Positions 35,816-49,439 of a DNA stretch of 64,000 nucleotides are shown here, in pieces; position 1 is the first letter of the stretch; each line of letters begins with the position of its first letter. Where the stretch lies: contig NC_061774.1 in the NCBI RefSeq assembly GCF_022458985.1, positions 17,818,197 to 17,882,196 of the forward strand, given 5' to 3'. The translations under genes and the position numbers were made by a program. Source of the DNA: Mugil cephalus. Its lineage: Eukaryota; Chordata; Actinopteri; Mugiliformes; Mugilidae. The notes beneath the pieces are model-generated. The model worked only from the letters and a program-made list of their open reading frames with translations, was not told the origin of the DNA and searched no databases.

Positions 35816-36730
35816 AAGAGAGAGAAATGTGGAAAAATAGGGTAGAATATGGGTGGAATGCAAAGGGAGAAAAAAGACGTAAAACTCTAATAGATATACA
35901 GTATGGTTAAAAAAAGATCACCCTCCTCTCCAGAAAAAAAGTGAGGAACCAAGAGGAAAAACCAAAAGTCAAAAAGAAAAAGAGAACAAAGTGAGATAGT
36001 CAGCGAAAGAGAGACGGCAAATGATGGAGAGTGCCTCCCAGTCCCAGTTGTGAATGCTCCAGAGGTCACGGCGGAGGGATAGGGTTTTAGAGAGAGCAGA
36101 TTTGTCCCCAGACATCTTTGGTTACTAATATACCAGTGTGTGCTTCGCTAAATCGCTCCCAGTCGGCAGGAGTAGAGATCCTTGGGACCCACTGAGACCC
36201 TTTATGGAAATAACTCTACCCCATTTGCTCTCAATAACTGGCTGTAACTGTGTGTATGCGCTGTATGCGTGGGTGCCGGGAGGGGCGGGGTTGCGTACAT
36301 GCGGATTGAAGGTGCTCATTGAGCATTTGCACGCGTAATTTTAATGGACACGCGGGTAATGGATAGACGGTCTTTACAACTGTTCAATCTTCTGGGAGCA
36401 AGTCATCAAGCTATTAGATATTTATGGCATCGGAATGGATTTTTAAGGCCCGTGTGTTTTTGTCATACTGAAGTGATCTCAGGTATGCCATTACGGCATA
36501 CCAGCAAAATTAGATTAAACCCAGAAATAAGAAAAAGGTTTTCAGGAGGAATATCAGCTCGGGTGTAGCTTGCAGTGTGCGGCTGGAAGGGTTTGTGGGT
36601 GTATTTCAACTTTAAATGAGATATAAAGAGCTCGAAGACATTCTACGGTTGCCTGAAGGATCCCACACTCTCACAGTATCATCAACACACCAATTAGAGC
36701 CACAGACTGGGAAAGGATCAATGCGATTCT

Positions 36731-36767
<37 letters not shown>

Positions 36768-36778
36768 CATGTGTACGT
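36731..36778. repeat. (TG)n with GCGCGCGC core
   Basis: A long alternating TG run is followed by GCGCGCGC and further GT words. Second tract of the Z-forming type. Confidence 0.85.
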
Positions 36779-37017
36779 GTGTGGGTGGTATGTGTGTGTG
36801 CATGGATAGATGTGTTTCGTTAGTTCCTCCACTGGGCTAATTGAGCTGTTTCTCCTCAACAGTTGGGAGCTCTTAGGCTGCGGACAGATGCCCTTGGGCA
36901 CAAGGTGTGTGTGTGTTTCGGTTTGTGTGCGCCTGTGTATTTGCAACGGTGAGCATGTGTTCCATCCTGCCTTAGTGATTGCGAGAGTTTGTTGTTGGTG
37001 CATGCCAAAATGAAAAC

Positions 37018-37052
37018 GTGTGTGTGTATGTGTGTGTGTGTGTGTGTGTGTG
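37018..37052. repeat. (TG)n microsatellite
   Basis: A TG run with one interruption, close to a CA tract at 37343-37360. Confidence 0.9.
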
Positions 37053-37449
37053 GCATGCAGGCCGTTGGTCTGTCAGTGGCGTATTTAGCGGTCTCCAGGC
37101 GTCATTAGTACCCTGACTGTCACATCGGGCAGTCTTAGTTGAGCTCTTTATAAAGCTTTGTTTAGAATACTCCGGCCACATGTGCGCCGCTGCGACTGAT
37201 GAGCCCTGAGCGGGTGCTGATGGAGGGTGTGCGTGTGTGAGCGTGGAAGCGGGGTGGTGATGGAGCGAAGCCGTCCTGACAAAGATGTTACCCAGCAGCG
37301 GCAGGATCCCGCCGCCCCACCCCCCTTCCCCTCCTATAGCGCGCACACACACACACACACGGGCTCACACACTTACACATCACCTAACTCGGAACAGCCT
37401 GGCTCTCAATGTCATCGTTTGGGTCATGTTTAACTTGAGAGAAGAGGAT

Positions 37450-38655
37450 ATACTTTGTTTATTTCAGGGAAAGGACAGTTGACCATTCCTCACATACAGG
37501 AAATGCACCATGTATGCACACTGTATGAAACAAGAACAGTCATGTTACACTGCAGGAAAAGAATCTGGAGAATGTATGTGTGATGCTAAAGCGCCTTTCT
37601 CCACACTGTAAAACGTCTCGACATTACTTTGTTTTAAAGGATTGCACATACAGTATGAAACATTTTCTGAGGTCGATTGTTATTCAAATTTAATTAGCCA
37701 ACAGTATGCAAAGTTAAAGTGTGGTTAACCTTGGCCACCCGGAAGCAGGTGAGGGCCTCCGTTCTTCTTTCAACATCCAACAGCTTCAACTTAAACACCT
37801 TTCTGAAACGGACGACCCGAGTCACGCTCGCATTCGGTCGTGGAAGTAGAAAAGTAAAAACGAGTCGCGTTTGTCTTTCGCTCGTTTTTAAACTTCCACT
37901 CTTTGTTAAGGGAACTCACCGAAACAACTTAAAAGCCTCATAGAAAGAGAGACATGCTCTCACCTGTATTTGTGCAATCATGTCAACAGCAAAGTCCTGT
38001 CTTTGTAGTGTGGCTGTCTAAAACGCGTATTTTTTTTGCTTTAAATGTTGTCGGAAAATTCATCGCTACTTTGTCCTGCATTGCTTATGGCATAATGGGC
38101 CCTTAAAGCTGGCAGTATTTTATATTTTTTCTTACTGTCAACGGTCCTCATGAAAAGGCTCTAGTCTGTCTCTCAATAGTTTCCACTTTAACTTCTCTAA
38201 TCTGTCTTTGGAAGCTTATTTGTTTATACCAAACATGCCAATCTTCTCCAATCTCACAGCTCGCTAAACGTATAATATTTTCTCTTATTGGAAACGAACT
38301 GGGCACTGTAGCTTTTTGCAAAAGTTCCTCAAAAGGGAGTAAATAGTGCATTAATTGAGGACTATTTTCTGCTGTGGATGAATACACGTTTAGTTTTATA
38401 GACAGTCAGGTGAAAGAGTAATGGACATTATTGTTTTTTGTGTGTGTGTGCTTGACATATTTGGAATAACAACCATTTGATCGTATTTGAAAAAGCGCCC
38501 ACAGATAAAGGTGACATACTAAAACAAGCATTTTTAATCATTTTATAATTTTAGAAGCTTGCAGTTTATTATTTTATTTTTTTTACATAACTCCGTATAC
38601 CAGCTTGCTCAAATCTGTGACTGCTCTTAAACGCAAAATTCCTTCAGCTTTAAGA
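37450..38655. other. Gene desert, segment 4
   Basis: No exon recognised. AT-rich sequence with a poly(T) and TG patch near 38430-38450. Confidence 0.5.
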
Positions 38656-38659
38656 TGTG

Positions 38660-39077
38660 TTAGGGTTTTCTGGCCTTTCCACAGCAAAGCTTCACAGCTG
38701 GCGCGAGATTCTTCTCTTGGAAATCTGTCTCCGGCCTGAGCCAAACATGTCTACTGTTACTGTAGCCAGACAATCTATCTTTGATTCATTTGTCCACAGT
38801 CCAGTGCTCCAAAAGTCGTGGTCTTTATATATTCATTGGCAAATTGGAATTTTGCTCTAATGGTCTTTTTGGACAGCAAAGGCTTTTTCTTGGCACACCT
38901 CTCGCACAGGACCAACCAACAGTTGCAAGAGTTACCTGCAGATCCTGTGATGAAATTTTGCGCCTCTTGGACAATTCTTCTTGCATCAGTTTGGTCTTGG
39001 GCTGAATGTTCCGGGGCGACCAGCCTTCGATAAGCTAGCACTGGTTTGACATCCATGGTTTTTCTTACAGTGAACAT
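38660..39077 (-). pseudogene. Tc1/mariner transposase relic
   Basis: Translation of the minus strand shows the typical fish Tc1 words DARRIVQEAQ, then KKKPLLSKKTIRAKFQFANE (about 38832-38891), then, after a frameshift, FWSTGLWTNESKID (near 38778-38820), where active elements have WTDESK. A further shifted piece carries FGSGRRQ and ENLAPAVK. The order fits the HTH end and the first part of the DDE domain. Frameshifts and the Asp-to-Asn change at the second shown position make it inactive. No terminal inverted repeats were found. Confidence 0.75.
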
Positions 39078-40095
39078 TTTTTATAAATGACATAACCCCC
39101 TTAGACCTGGCGTCCTCATATGAGGATTTTAGATTTTACTTATTCTGCTTCATTTAGACCTGTTGTCCTAATAAGGAGACCTTTGTGTCTGCCATGTACT
39201 GGTAGCGAAGGGTCAATACACTTGTTTATTTATGCTTATTAACTTTTCTAGTTTGACATGACATGAAAATTGAACAAATTCACAAGTACTCATCTGTGGA
39301 CATTGGGATTTCATCGTTTCCAATTCTGCTTTTACATTTAAATAAACATTTTCAATTTTATTTTTGTACACTTAAAGTGACTTAAATTATAATATACACT
39401 GAAATAATCAATGTGTCGACATAACTGTTTTACCTAAAGATCTTATATAAAATAAGTTGCATTGCAGGAGGATATATAATTAAAAAAGAATATATTACCT
39501 TTATTAATAGACACTGTTTTAAAGAGGATCTTGTTCAAATATTGACAGGACGATATACTGACTCACTGTATTCAGGATTGGCTCAGAATAAATGCTCATT
39601 GATGTGTTATTGATGAGTTTTGCACAACAATGGAGTCCTGTGGCAGAGAGAAATAAACCTAAGGTGTTGAGATTAATGTTTAGTTGAGTTTTGTTTGGTT
39701 TATGAGAAAAACACAAAATCCTGATGGCCTTCTTAAACGCCACTATGCACCATTAACAGTTGTTGAGTGGATAAAGTTGGTAAATAGGTAGAATACGTGG
39801 ATTTTTTTTAATACTCAAGCACATTTTGCTACAAATATTTCCGTACTTCTTAGTTGTTGTTTTTTTTTAAATACGGGACTCCTACTTGCGAAGAGCATGT
39901 CTGCATCATGGAACTTCTGTAAAGAAATAGGATCTGCATGCTTATAATACTGATATGTAGTAGATGTAAGCAGCCGTGGAATCAACAAGTAGTCTATGTT
40001 ATTTTGAAGAAAACTTCCCTGCTTCATCTAGCTGGTGCTAGTTGTCTCTCCTCACCTCGGCAGCTGCCTGTGATGGTTATCTCTCATTCATTTTC
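39078..40095. other. Gene desert, segment 5
   Basis: AT-rich. Two related words, TTAGACCTGGCGTCCTCAT (39102-39120) and TTTAGACCTGTTGTCCTAAT (about 39154-39173), suggest another decayed mobile element. No gene recognised. Confidence 0.45.
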
Positions 40096-40100
40096 AAACT

Positions 40101-40200
40101 CACACACACACACACACACACGCACACATGCCCATACCCACGCACAATTGCGCACCCACTCCTGCGCCCCGCGCGCCCCCACGTTCGCACGCGTTCACAC
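40101..40200. repeat. (CA)n and CA/CG-rich tract
   Basis: A pure CA run is followed by degenerate CACA/CGCA sequence. More CA tracts occur at 40860-40890 and 41652-41700. Confidence 0.8.
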
Positions 40201-41039
40201 ACTCGAATGTGCTTGTTCTTCTTCTCCCCCTTTCTTTTTTCCCCCCACCGATAACACAGCTTCCAGCTTAACTTGCAGCAGAAGTGCACCACTCTCAGTC
40301 CTCCAGCGCAAGTCGCTACTTTGAGCTACTCGGGAATACAGTCTTAACTTTCTAGTACGAGACTAGTCGTTGAGTTTTTCTCCAGGGACCCTTGCTATAT
40401 AACTTATACTCACTTTACAGGACTTCCATATCAGTGGAAGGCAGCTCTCTGTGTGAAAGCACTGAGGCAGGAGTTGGGATAAAGCTATTTGATGTTTTGT
40501 TGCAAACGTATCTGAGGTAATGGATACTGTGTGAAAGGGTACGGCTGTGTGAGTGAAGTGACAAAGTTAGTTTGGGCCTTACAGATCTTTAAATCCCCGC
40601 GGATCACTCAAGCTGCCCCCTTCTACACTTACCGCTCCACTGATTGTGTGTGTTTACGTGTGTGTGTCAGATGATTGGTACCTGGGCTAACAGAGAGGAG
40701 TCCCTCAGGTCCTTCTGTGGAGGTTCTCGGGTCTGGTCAGTTAACCTCCATCTCTCTCTTTGATCGCCGCGGCTCAGACGACCCTCTGGGAAAACACAGC
40801 ACACTCATACCTCGATCAGACCTCTCTCAGCAGATACGACACACACGCGCACCCGGACAAAAACACACACACACACGCACACACACATCCGCACTTATCC
40901 ACAGCAGACAAATGGACTGACACGAGAAAAACTTGCACATATGCCAATGAATGCACCCCCACCCCCACCCCCTGCACCCATCCACATATCTACACACTTT
41001 GCCACACAGACAGACCAAGGGGGTAATGCTATACGGCCA

Positions 41040-44000
41040 GTGTCAGTGAGAGCAGGGTACTTAAGGTGCTATTACACTCCCATTACCTCTACTCTCATGT
41101 GCAATCAGGGAGAGGTGATGGCCTGTATTCTGGCAACACACACCCTGGTTCCCCTTCTGACAGCACCGTGGACAGAAGCCCGAGGCACTGGGCTCCGGGA
41201 TCGTACGGTAGGTAAGACGAGAAGATTTAATCTGAAGGGTGCGTGTCAGATCTGGTAGACTGGGGAGAAAAGAATGTATTGAGTAGCAGCGGGGCTAACG
41301 TGGAAAAAAAAAACTCGCACTCCCATTTGCGGATGATGATGATAGATATGCAGAGTTTCAAGTGTTTGTGAGTCTGTTGTAATGAAAGGCATGATAAGAA
41401 AACACCCCCTCCCCACCCGCCCCCCATTTTCTACCTGTTTTTTTGTGCCCCCTCTCTCTCTCTCCCTTTCCCCTGCACACACACACACACTCGCACGCAT
41501 GCACGCTCGCTCGCTCTAGCTCAGCTGGCCCCAGATAGTTTTGCTCTTCCCCCAGCTCCTCTGGGACCCCTTCTCTGTGTCGTTAATCAGAGCTCCTCAG
41601 CTCAGCTTCTCTCTCTCTTTCTCTCTCCCTTTTTCTTTCTTTCCGACCGACACATACACACACACACACACTTGCTCGTGCACACACACACACGCACATA
41701 GCCTTACAGTCTCTCCCCTCTCCCCTCCTCCTCCCCCATGCATCCTCAGCCCCATCCATCATAAAACAGCAGTGGGAAGGTGGGGTGGTGTGTAAGTGCA
41801 AGTGTGTGAAAGTATGCGCTTCAGGTTGTGTGTGTCTCTGTGTGTGTGTGTGTGTCGGCTCATGTATGTGCGCGCTATTGGAACACATCTCTGTGTCTCC
41901 TCAGCAAAAATGAATTGAGACTTTACAAGAAGAAAAGCAATTAGGCCAGGGCTTTGCCCTATCATTCACTGGCTAATGTATCAGAGGCAGAGTGAATATT
42001 ATTAACGGATGGGGAGGGTAAGGCTCCGTGGGTTTTACAGCCAGAAGGTAGGACAAGAAAAGACTAATGATTGTGATGAACTAACCCTGAGTTGAAGGGT
42101 TTTAATCACTTGTAGGCTTTGTGGCTTCACAGTTGACACGCTCTTTATGATAACTGCATGGCTCCCAGCCCTCCGTCTCCGCCATTCGAGGAACACCAGT
42201 GGGAGAGAATCAAATGAGCCATTATCGAACATGGACAAGGATGGCTGAGTACAATGCAACAAGATTACTCATTCATCAGGACGTGTGAGTGAGGGCCACG
42301 GGGCTGCAGGGAGCGCGGCGAAAACAAATCGCGAGTCAGAAAACCCGGAAAAGCGCGACGGACAGAGGACAAAGTGACAAATTATGGGGGGGGAGAGAGG
42401 AGGAAGAAGGGCACAGAGACAAAAGTGCAAAAGGAGGAGAGGGGCGAGGGAGGTGGGGCACTGATGGACAGAGTCAAGAAGGAGCAGGCGGAGATGAGGT
42501 GAAAGAGCAGCGTTGGGTCAGTGATGCATAGAGGCAAACCATTTGCACCTCAGCTGCAACTGAGCAGAGTGCTCTTGACTTCTGTGTGTGTGTGTGTGTG
42601 ATGAGCCTGTGTGCGTTTTACATCGGGCTGGAAAAATCCGGGTTCAAGTGTAGGATAGGTCACACCGTAATGGTGGCTTTTTTAACGGCATTTTTTTATT
42701 TTTTTTTGTTTCACATGTCTCCCCGCGCTCTTAAATGTCATGCATTTTGAAAAGTCAGGCCTCTGCGGGTCACGCCGACATTGATGTGTGTGCCGTCTTC
42801 AAACAGGAACCTTCCTCTTTGTGATTTAAAGCAGCGTTTTATGCTCTCCGGTTACGTTTGTTGACATCGCTCAGCTCTTAACAGCAAATGTGATATGATA
42901 ACTCAATCAGGCAAGACGCTAAATATTGAGATAAGCCCATAGTGACCCCGAAGAAAAATATGAGGCCAATCTGTTCCAGACTGTTTCTGTGTTACAGTCA
43001 CAATTACTGGAGATTACAGCCAAATCACTTCCACATGGGCTCAATGAAAACTTTACAATCTCTCCCACAATACACGATGAGGTGACTTTGTTTGGACGTG
43101 GACCAAGAGAGGGAAGAAGAGAGGAGCTGAAGGAAGTAAAGCAGAGTGAAAAGGGAGAGCCTCGGAACGATAGGTCAGGAGGGGAGAGGTTTGAAGGATA
43201 GGTGGTGGACTTTTGCAAAGAGCTTATTTTTGAACCATCATGCAACCGTCAGTTTCTCTCCCAAGAATTTGAGTTCCAAAATCAAATGTCAAATTGGAAA
43301 CAAATGTTGTGGGTGAGACCGCACGAGAAATAAAAAACATTCTTGTTGTTTCACAATCCACCACCAGAAAAGAGCTGGCTCAGAGGAGGAATAAAAGAAT
43401 GAGCAAGCGAGGACAAAAATCAAAATCAGCTTCAACATCACAGCGAGCGGAGGAATGCTCCGAGACAGGCCCTTTAAAATGAATTTGTATTTTAAAAAAA
43501 GAGACAGGCATAATGAGGGACTGTACAGAAATTATTATGGGGGTCAGAAAAGCGCAGGGTTGTGTAATTTTTCTCTTTGATGAAGGGAGGGTAGTCATAA
43601 TTCTCTGGGAAAGCAGAGGGGGATCTTTTTCTCATTTTAGATTTATATTTTATTTTATTATATTCTTCCCTCGAGAGATATTTCCTTTGTGAAAATGATC
43701 ATTTCAATAAAGGGTTTATCATCGCACTGCTATGAAATCTTCACACTGACGATGGTGAGCTTAGGAAGAGGAAGTCAGCTGACCAGAACCAAGCGTCCTC
43801 TCATTCAAAGTACGCACAATTCAGCCTGCACAGGTTCTGCCTTGGATGCAGGTCAGTTAGTGACTAACGCAGCAGCAAGCTGCTGGCCCCAGAAATCCAG
43901 TAAGCTCAATTATTTCTCTGCACACAATGATTTATTTATTTATTTTTCAAAAAAAAAAAAAAAAAACCTTCTCAGGCCCCAGCCAGTGCTGACTCACATG

Positions 44001-44690
44001 ATGTCACTTTTGGAATTTATCAGATTTCAGGCAGCCCCCCCTGGAAGCAATAAATGGCTCTGTGCAGCTTACTTAGTAATTACTACCTTAATTAATAGCG
44101 CTACACCATCGTAACTTTTGCACACATCTGTAATTATCACGCATGCACTTAATCTGACAATAGTCTGCCTCTGCTCAATGCAAAAGGAGCGTCCGGAAGA
44201 GAAAACGCAGAGGCGACCAGGGTGGGCTTCGCTTCTCTATAAACTCACCTCCCCTCCCCTCCCTACTCCCGATAATTTTTGAGCGGTCCCTAAGTCGGAG
44301 AAAGGAAGGGGGCAATTGTTGCAGTCATTTCTAGTTTTTCCCCTTTTCCTCCATAAAGTGATCCTGTTGAAATGTCCTCTTTGTGCGATGCAGCGCCTTG
44401 GTAAAACAATCTGGGCTAAAGTCGGAGCGTGTGGTCGTTAACTCAGGCTGGCATACCAGCCTTGCTTTTATAGGTGGCAAAAGCCACTAATCCTTCAGTC
44501 CAATATTTACTTAGTCCAAGTTATGCTTTCCTGGACCCTAGCTATGCATCTCTCCTTGCTCCCTGCTTATATATTCCTGGCCCTTGATGTATTCCTGGCT
44601 CAGGAAACAACTTTTAGTGCCCCGCAAGGGCTGAGTGAGAATTGACAGTGTGTGCCAGAGTGAGAGCGAGAGGTAGGGGGCCTGTTTTAG
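41040..44690. other. Gene desert, segment 6
   Basis: No exon recognised. Contains CT-rich stretches (41450-41660), purine-rich stretches (42370-42490), a poly(A) at about 43950-43967 and patches of unique AT-rich sequence near 42840-42950 and 44060-44160. Confidence 0.5.
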
Positions 44691-44820
44691 TTCCACTGTG
44701 TTTGTAAGGTCACTCAGAGTACATCTGTATGGAGTGGGAACTCACTCGCTTTCACTGTCACAACCACTCACAACAGCCATCTGTAATGCTGTTATGTGGA
44801 GCACTGTGTCCCTTTGTCCC

Positions 44821-44822
<2 letters not shown>

Positions 44823-44876
<54 letters not shown>

Positions 44877-44961
44877 TTACATGCAGGCAACTACTCACAC
44901 CCTCACACATACATGTGCGCGCGTGCACACACACACACACACACACGCACACACACACACA
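44823..44961. repeat. Long (CA)n microsatellite, two blocks
   Basis: About 24 uninterrupted AC units (44823-44870), then a second CA block from about 44925 to 44961 separated by CA-rich sequence with GCGCGTG. All six overlapping frames here are repeat artefacts. Confidence 0.92.
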
Positions 44962-45577
44962 CTCCTCAGACCCGCGCTCTCACGACGTAACCTTTCACAC
45001 GGCGACAAATGAACCAGCGCAAACACACATTAACATAATGCCGGCTTCTAATTGCGATAGCATGTGTTTCTAATAAAAAAGTTGTTTTAGGGTTTTATTC
45101 CGCTCGGCTGTCAAACAACTCACCCGTGTTTTGAAATATAATTGTGGGGACTGTAAGAGTTTCGAAACCAAACCAAAACATTGCCCGATCCTGGTTTCTA
45201 ATGTTTCTAATTTGTTAAAATATGCTGAGTGAATGACAAAAGTAGAAGTCCGAGCTGCCAAGAAAAACATATCAGAGGCAGGGCCATGTGGAAATACAGA
45301 GACTCTTTTAGAAACATGATCAATGTAACCTTTGTTACAGGAAGGAGAGGGAGAGAGAGAGGGTGGAGGGGGAGGAGAGTGGGAGGCGAGGAGACAACAT
45401 ACAGAGACAGTAGGTTCATGTTTGTGTACATGTTTATTTATCGCTACATCCACGGCGCGGGGAGCCGTACAGTAAGAGAAGGCTCGGGAATTCAAGTGGA
45501 CAGTTTCATTCTGCTGATACCACACTCTGATGTATATGCATTGTTGTGGCCAGTGTGTGTGTGTATGAGGGGAGTGT

Positions 45578-45612
45578 GTGTGTGTGTGTGTGTGGGGGGG
45601 GGTGGGGGGGGG
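45578..45612. repeat. (TG)n followed by G-runs
   Basis: A TG microsatellite passes directly into GGGGGGGGGTGGGGGGGGG, a potential G-quadruplex on the plus strand. Confidence 0.8.
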
Positions 45613-45980
45613 ATCTGTGCTCAGCGGATATGTTAGAGAGTCGTTTTCACAAACTGTCAAATGTTGCAGAAGAAAAGCTTTTAATCGTTCACAGATGGAA
45701 AGTATATCTATTACCTCTCTTTTTTTTTTTTTTTTGCTCCTGCTCCCTCAGACCGGACTGGGCTGAGGAGGACGTGTAACAACCCCCCAACTCCCCCCAA
45801 ACCCCACCCCTCCCTCCCCCCCATCCCACGCTCGTAGCCCAAAACTAACATACAGCCTGGAAGTGGGCTGAGGAGCATATGTATACGTGCGGTGTGTCGG
45901 TGAGACGGAGAGCAGAATTCATATATGGCTGCAGAGCATCTCTCCCCCGGTTTTATTTTATTTTTTTTATTCCCCTCCCG

Positions 45981-46031
45981 CTCCTCCTCCTCCTCCTCCT
46001 CCTCCTCCTCCTGCTGCTGCTGCTGCTGCTG
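45981..46031. repeat. Compound (CTC)10-(CTG)7 trinucleotide repeat
   Basis: Ten CTC units pass directly into seven CTG units without interruption. It lies in intergenic sequence and in no recognised transcript. Confidence 0.9.
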
Positions 46032-47039
46032 CTCCCTGCCTCTCTTCTTTCTCCCTGTCTCCCCTTCCCACCCCATGTATCTGTTTCTTCGAAGAATAAC
46101 ATACAAACCCTCTGTGAAAGGATTCATGGTTTATTAAACCAGAGGTCCTTTTCCTGTTTCAACACTGAGAAGAAAAAATAAATACCACAGTTTGTTTTCT
46201 CTCCCTCTAGCTTAGTCCCCTATCTATCTCTCTATCTATTTACATACATTTCTCCATTTCTTTTTTTTTTTTTTGACTACCATCCTGATCCTGCCAATCT
46301 TTTCATTGTTGTTTTTTCTGTAGAACGCCGTACCCTGAACTTTCCGCGTCTGCCACTTCCTCTTTCTTTCACATCTTTTTCATGTCTTGGACACCAATCA
46401 GACCCACAGCCCATTAAAGTGGAGTGTGTGACCGCTGAATGGGTCCCGCTAGTTTACACCCCGCGTCTGCTCAGTCAGTGTGTGTGTGTGTGTGTGTGTG
46501 TGCGTTACAAAGAGGGCAGACCAGGATAACTCAGGGTAATGTATTGTCCTGGGCGTGCACCCTGACAGTTCCCCCTGCCGGTGCCTGGTCATTCATTACT
46601 GCTAATTTGACATGTTTACGGACCCCCCTCCTAACATTACATACTTAAGGCAATCGACTGACCTTAAATGGAAACACCTACAGCCGCCCGGCATGTCAAT
46701 ACCAGATGAGGATGTTTGTATCAGTGTGCCGCACGCGTGTGTGTGTGTGTGTGTCCTCTCTCATGTGTGCATTCGAAGCAGTGCATCAATACCGAGTTAG
46801 CGGTTAATCTGGAGGAGCAGGTGAGTTATGTCGGCGGAGACGGGTCCCAGCATTATCCGAGCGAGTGCGTGCGTAACACAGCTAAGAGGTGGACATTTCG
46901 GAATAAAAGCGGGTGAGGCGAGGTTAGGCCGAGCAAGGGCGAAAGAGAAAGATTAGTGGGCGTTTAAGAGGAGATATCTGTTTTGATTCCACCCTCCTCT
47001 CTTTTTCCTGTTTGTGTTTTTACACAATCAGCACTTAAA

Positions 47040-47215
47040 TACAGTGTTGTGCCATTAAACGGCCAATCTTGCGTTGTCTCTCGCTGCCACACAACATTAA
47101 TCACCAATTAGCTTGTCCTGTGACTGGCCACCTCTCTCATTAGAATATGATACAATGTAATGGTACTTAATGATGCTTAGGAAACATAATTAAATGACTG
47201 AGCTGTAGAACATGT
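47040..47215. promoter_or_regulatory. Candidate conserved non-coding element C
   Basis: Unique sequence with CCATTAAACGG, AACATTAATCACCAATTAGC and ATAATTAAATGA, rich in TAAT cores and without repeats. Enhancer role is inferred. Confidence 0.3.
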
Positions 47216-47463
47216 GGAGGAGCCGCGGTGCATCAATCAAAGGCGACCCTGTCAATCCGGCGCCTGTCGAGGGTGCGAGGAGAGGGTGGGCGCGCGTGTG
47301 CCGAAACCACTGGCCTCTATCGTGACCTCATTAGGGAGAAATGAAGGGTGGACGTGTCCCCATCACAGGATACCGTCGGTGCTTCAAAGTGTGAATGACA
47401 TTAATATGTGACTGTCTCTGCCTCTGTGTGAATGTCAGTCCGGCTGCACTGGAACACATGAGG

Positions 47464-47490
47464 GAGGAGGAGGAGGAGGAGGAGGAGGAG
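47464..47490. repeat. (GAG)n repeat
   Basis: About nine GAG units followed by a poly(A) run. Confidence 0.88.
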
Positions 47491-48186
47491 GGAAAAAAAA
47501 AAAAAAGGCCATCTCTCTGAGGTATCTGCTTTCTAGCTCTAATTAGCATGTGAATAAATGGAATAAATAATCTATATTATTTATGTATTTGCTTTTATCA
47601 TTAATCAACATAACAAAAAGCTCGTCTAATGCGCCCGCCGCAGTCGCCGCTGTACCGTCAGCCGAGGGGAGGATGGAGAGCGGGGGGGGGGAAGGGAAAG
47701 TAGGAAAGGGGGAGGAGGGGTGGGGGGAGGCAAATAGCTTATCTTTTGTTTTGTGCGTATTTTTTTTTTTTTTTTTTTCATTTTAGTAGAACAATAAAGA
47801 TAAGTGTTCTACATGCTTGCTTAGCGGGTACAGTTCGCAGGCCTCCTCCCCTCTTCCCTCTCTCCACCCGGCAGTGGTGAAATCCATCTCTCTATCTCTA
47901 TCTCGCTAACATCCATTACATACCCCAGCCCCTCACCTCCCTACTCATTAGGCCAACGCACAGTAAATTAGCAGCAGCAATTACAGGGAATATAAAGCAT
48001 GGGTTCTCTGCCGGGCTCCCTCTGACAGGTACCACACAGATCATAGACAGACACCCACAGTCATCGGGATAATTACTGTGGGAAACGACCACACAGCCTC
48101 GTAAGCGAGAGCGCGGACCCCGAACGGGAGTGCACACTCATGCTGCCTGCGCTCAAATGTACGCTCAGTCTTACCGCTGCGTTCAT

Positions 48187-48212
48187 GCACACACACACAC
48201 ACACACACACAT
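48187..48212. repeat. (CA)n microsatellite
   Basis: A short pure CA run in intergenic sequence. Confidence 0.85.
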
Positions 48213-49439
48213 ACACAGATGCAGGAAAGGTGACTTTTGGCGTGCACCTGCAGGTTTCGAGCGCGCACATTAAGTGAGGCCAGGAATGGTACTCTCTCCA
48301 TCTCCCTCTATGATGTCCACTGTGACTATTTTCCAACTCAGAATATTATTAATATTCATTCCTCCTTTCCTTGTGTTTTGCACTGTCTAGGTCTGCCTCC
48401 GTTCTGAATACCCCCCCCACCCTCCCCCTTCCTCCTCCTCCTCCTTCTTCACACACTCCCATCCTCTCTCCCTTCCATTTCTTTCCTCTCCTTTCTTTAT
48501 CCGGGATCCCCATGGGGACTCCTGTTTTTCTTTCAAACACGCCTCTCCACTCTTCCTCCCTTCATGCGTCCACGCAGGGAGGAGAATGAGAAAAAGAAGG
48601 AGGCGGCGTACAGGAGAGCGAGGAATGTGTGCATTAATATATTTCATTAGGATACTAGTAGCACAGAAGCTCCCGAACAGCACCTCTCTTGATGTGTGGA
48701 GGGAGGCTCTGGCGTCTGTACCCAGTGAAGTAGTTCTCCAGGAATAGCGTCTTTAATGTTATGTCTCCAGAGGGCCCGGGGGTCCGCCGGCTCCACGCTG
48801 CCCTCGGCCTCCCACTCCTATTGTCCTCCTCCCACACTGACCAGTCTATCTGGGCCCGAAAAAGCTGCTGGAAATAAAGAGCAAAATGGGTTCACCTTTT
48901 GTCTGCGTGTATTTATGATTTATGAGCGTGCGAATGTGTGATCGCGTGTGTGTGTGTGTGTGCGTTGCACCGCAAGACATATTCGGGGGAAGCTGAATCC
49001 CTGGAGCCACCGCTCGGCGCAACACAGCGCTGGTGCTCGGCTGGCTAATCAAAAACATTAGGCTCCAGGACTCATTTTCCCCAGGACTAAGTGTGCAACC
49101 TCCATAATTCAATAATCCACCTCTTACTGCTAAATCGTACACGCTGCCACCCACTTTACTGTTTGTCAGCAAACTATCAGGCCTGTTATTAGATGCGCCG
49201 GAGAAAAAAAAAAAAAAAAAAAAAAAAGCCCAGCGCAGTTATGAACCTTTGGGCAATTAAGGAGGCAAACACACACACACACAAACACACGCGTTTGTTT
49301 ACGAGTTCTTGTTTCATCAGTACTTCCAGGTCGTCCTGCTCTCCCCCCCATCGGCGTTGCGGAAGCCTCCAGTTACCGTGGAGACCCTGGAATACTTTGA
49401 GGTCAGCACAATCCCGGGATCCGCTACTTTCACAGGCTA

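Noticed and set aside
44698..45073. Overlapping Thr-His repeat frames
   Set aside because: They are translations of a (CA)n microsatellite.
45070..45660. 196-codon minus-strand frame, longest in the window
   Set aside because: It runs through TG/G-run and purine repeats and matches no family; composition explains it.
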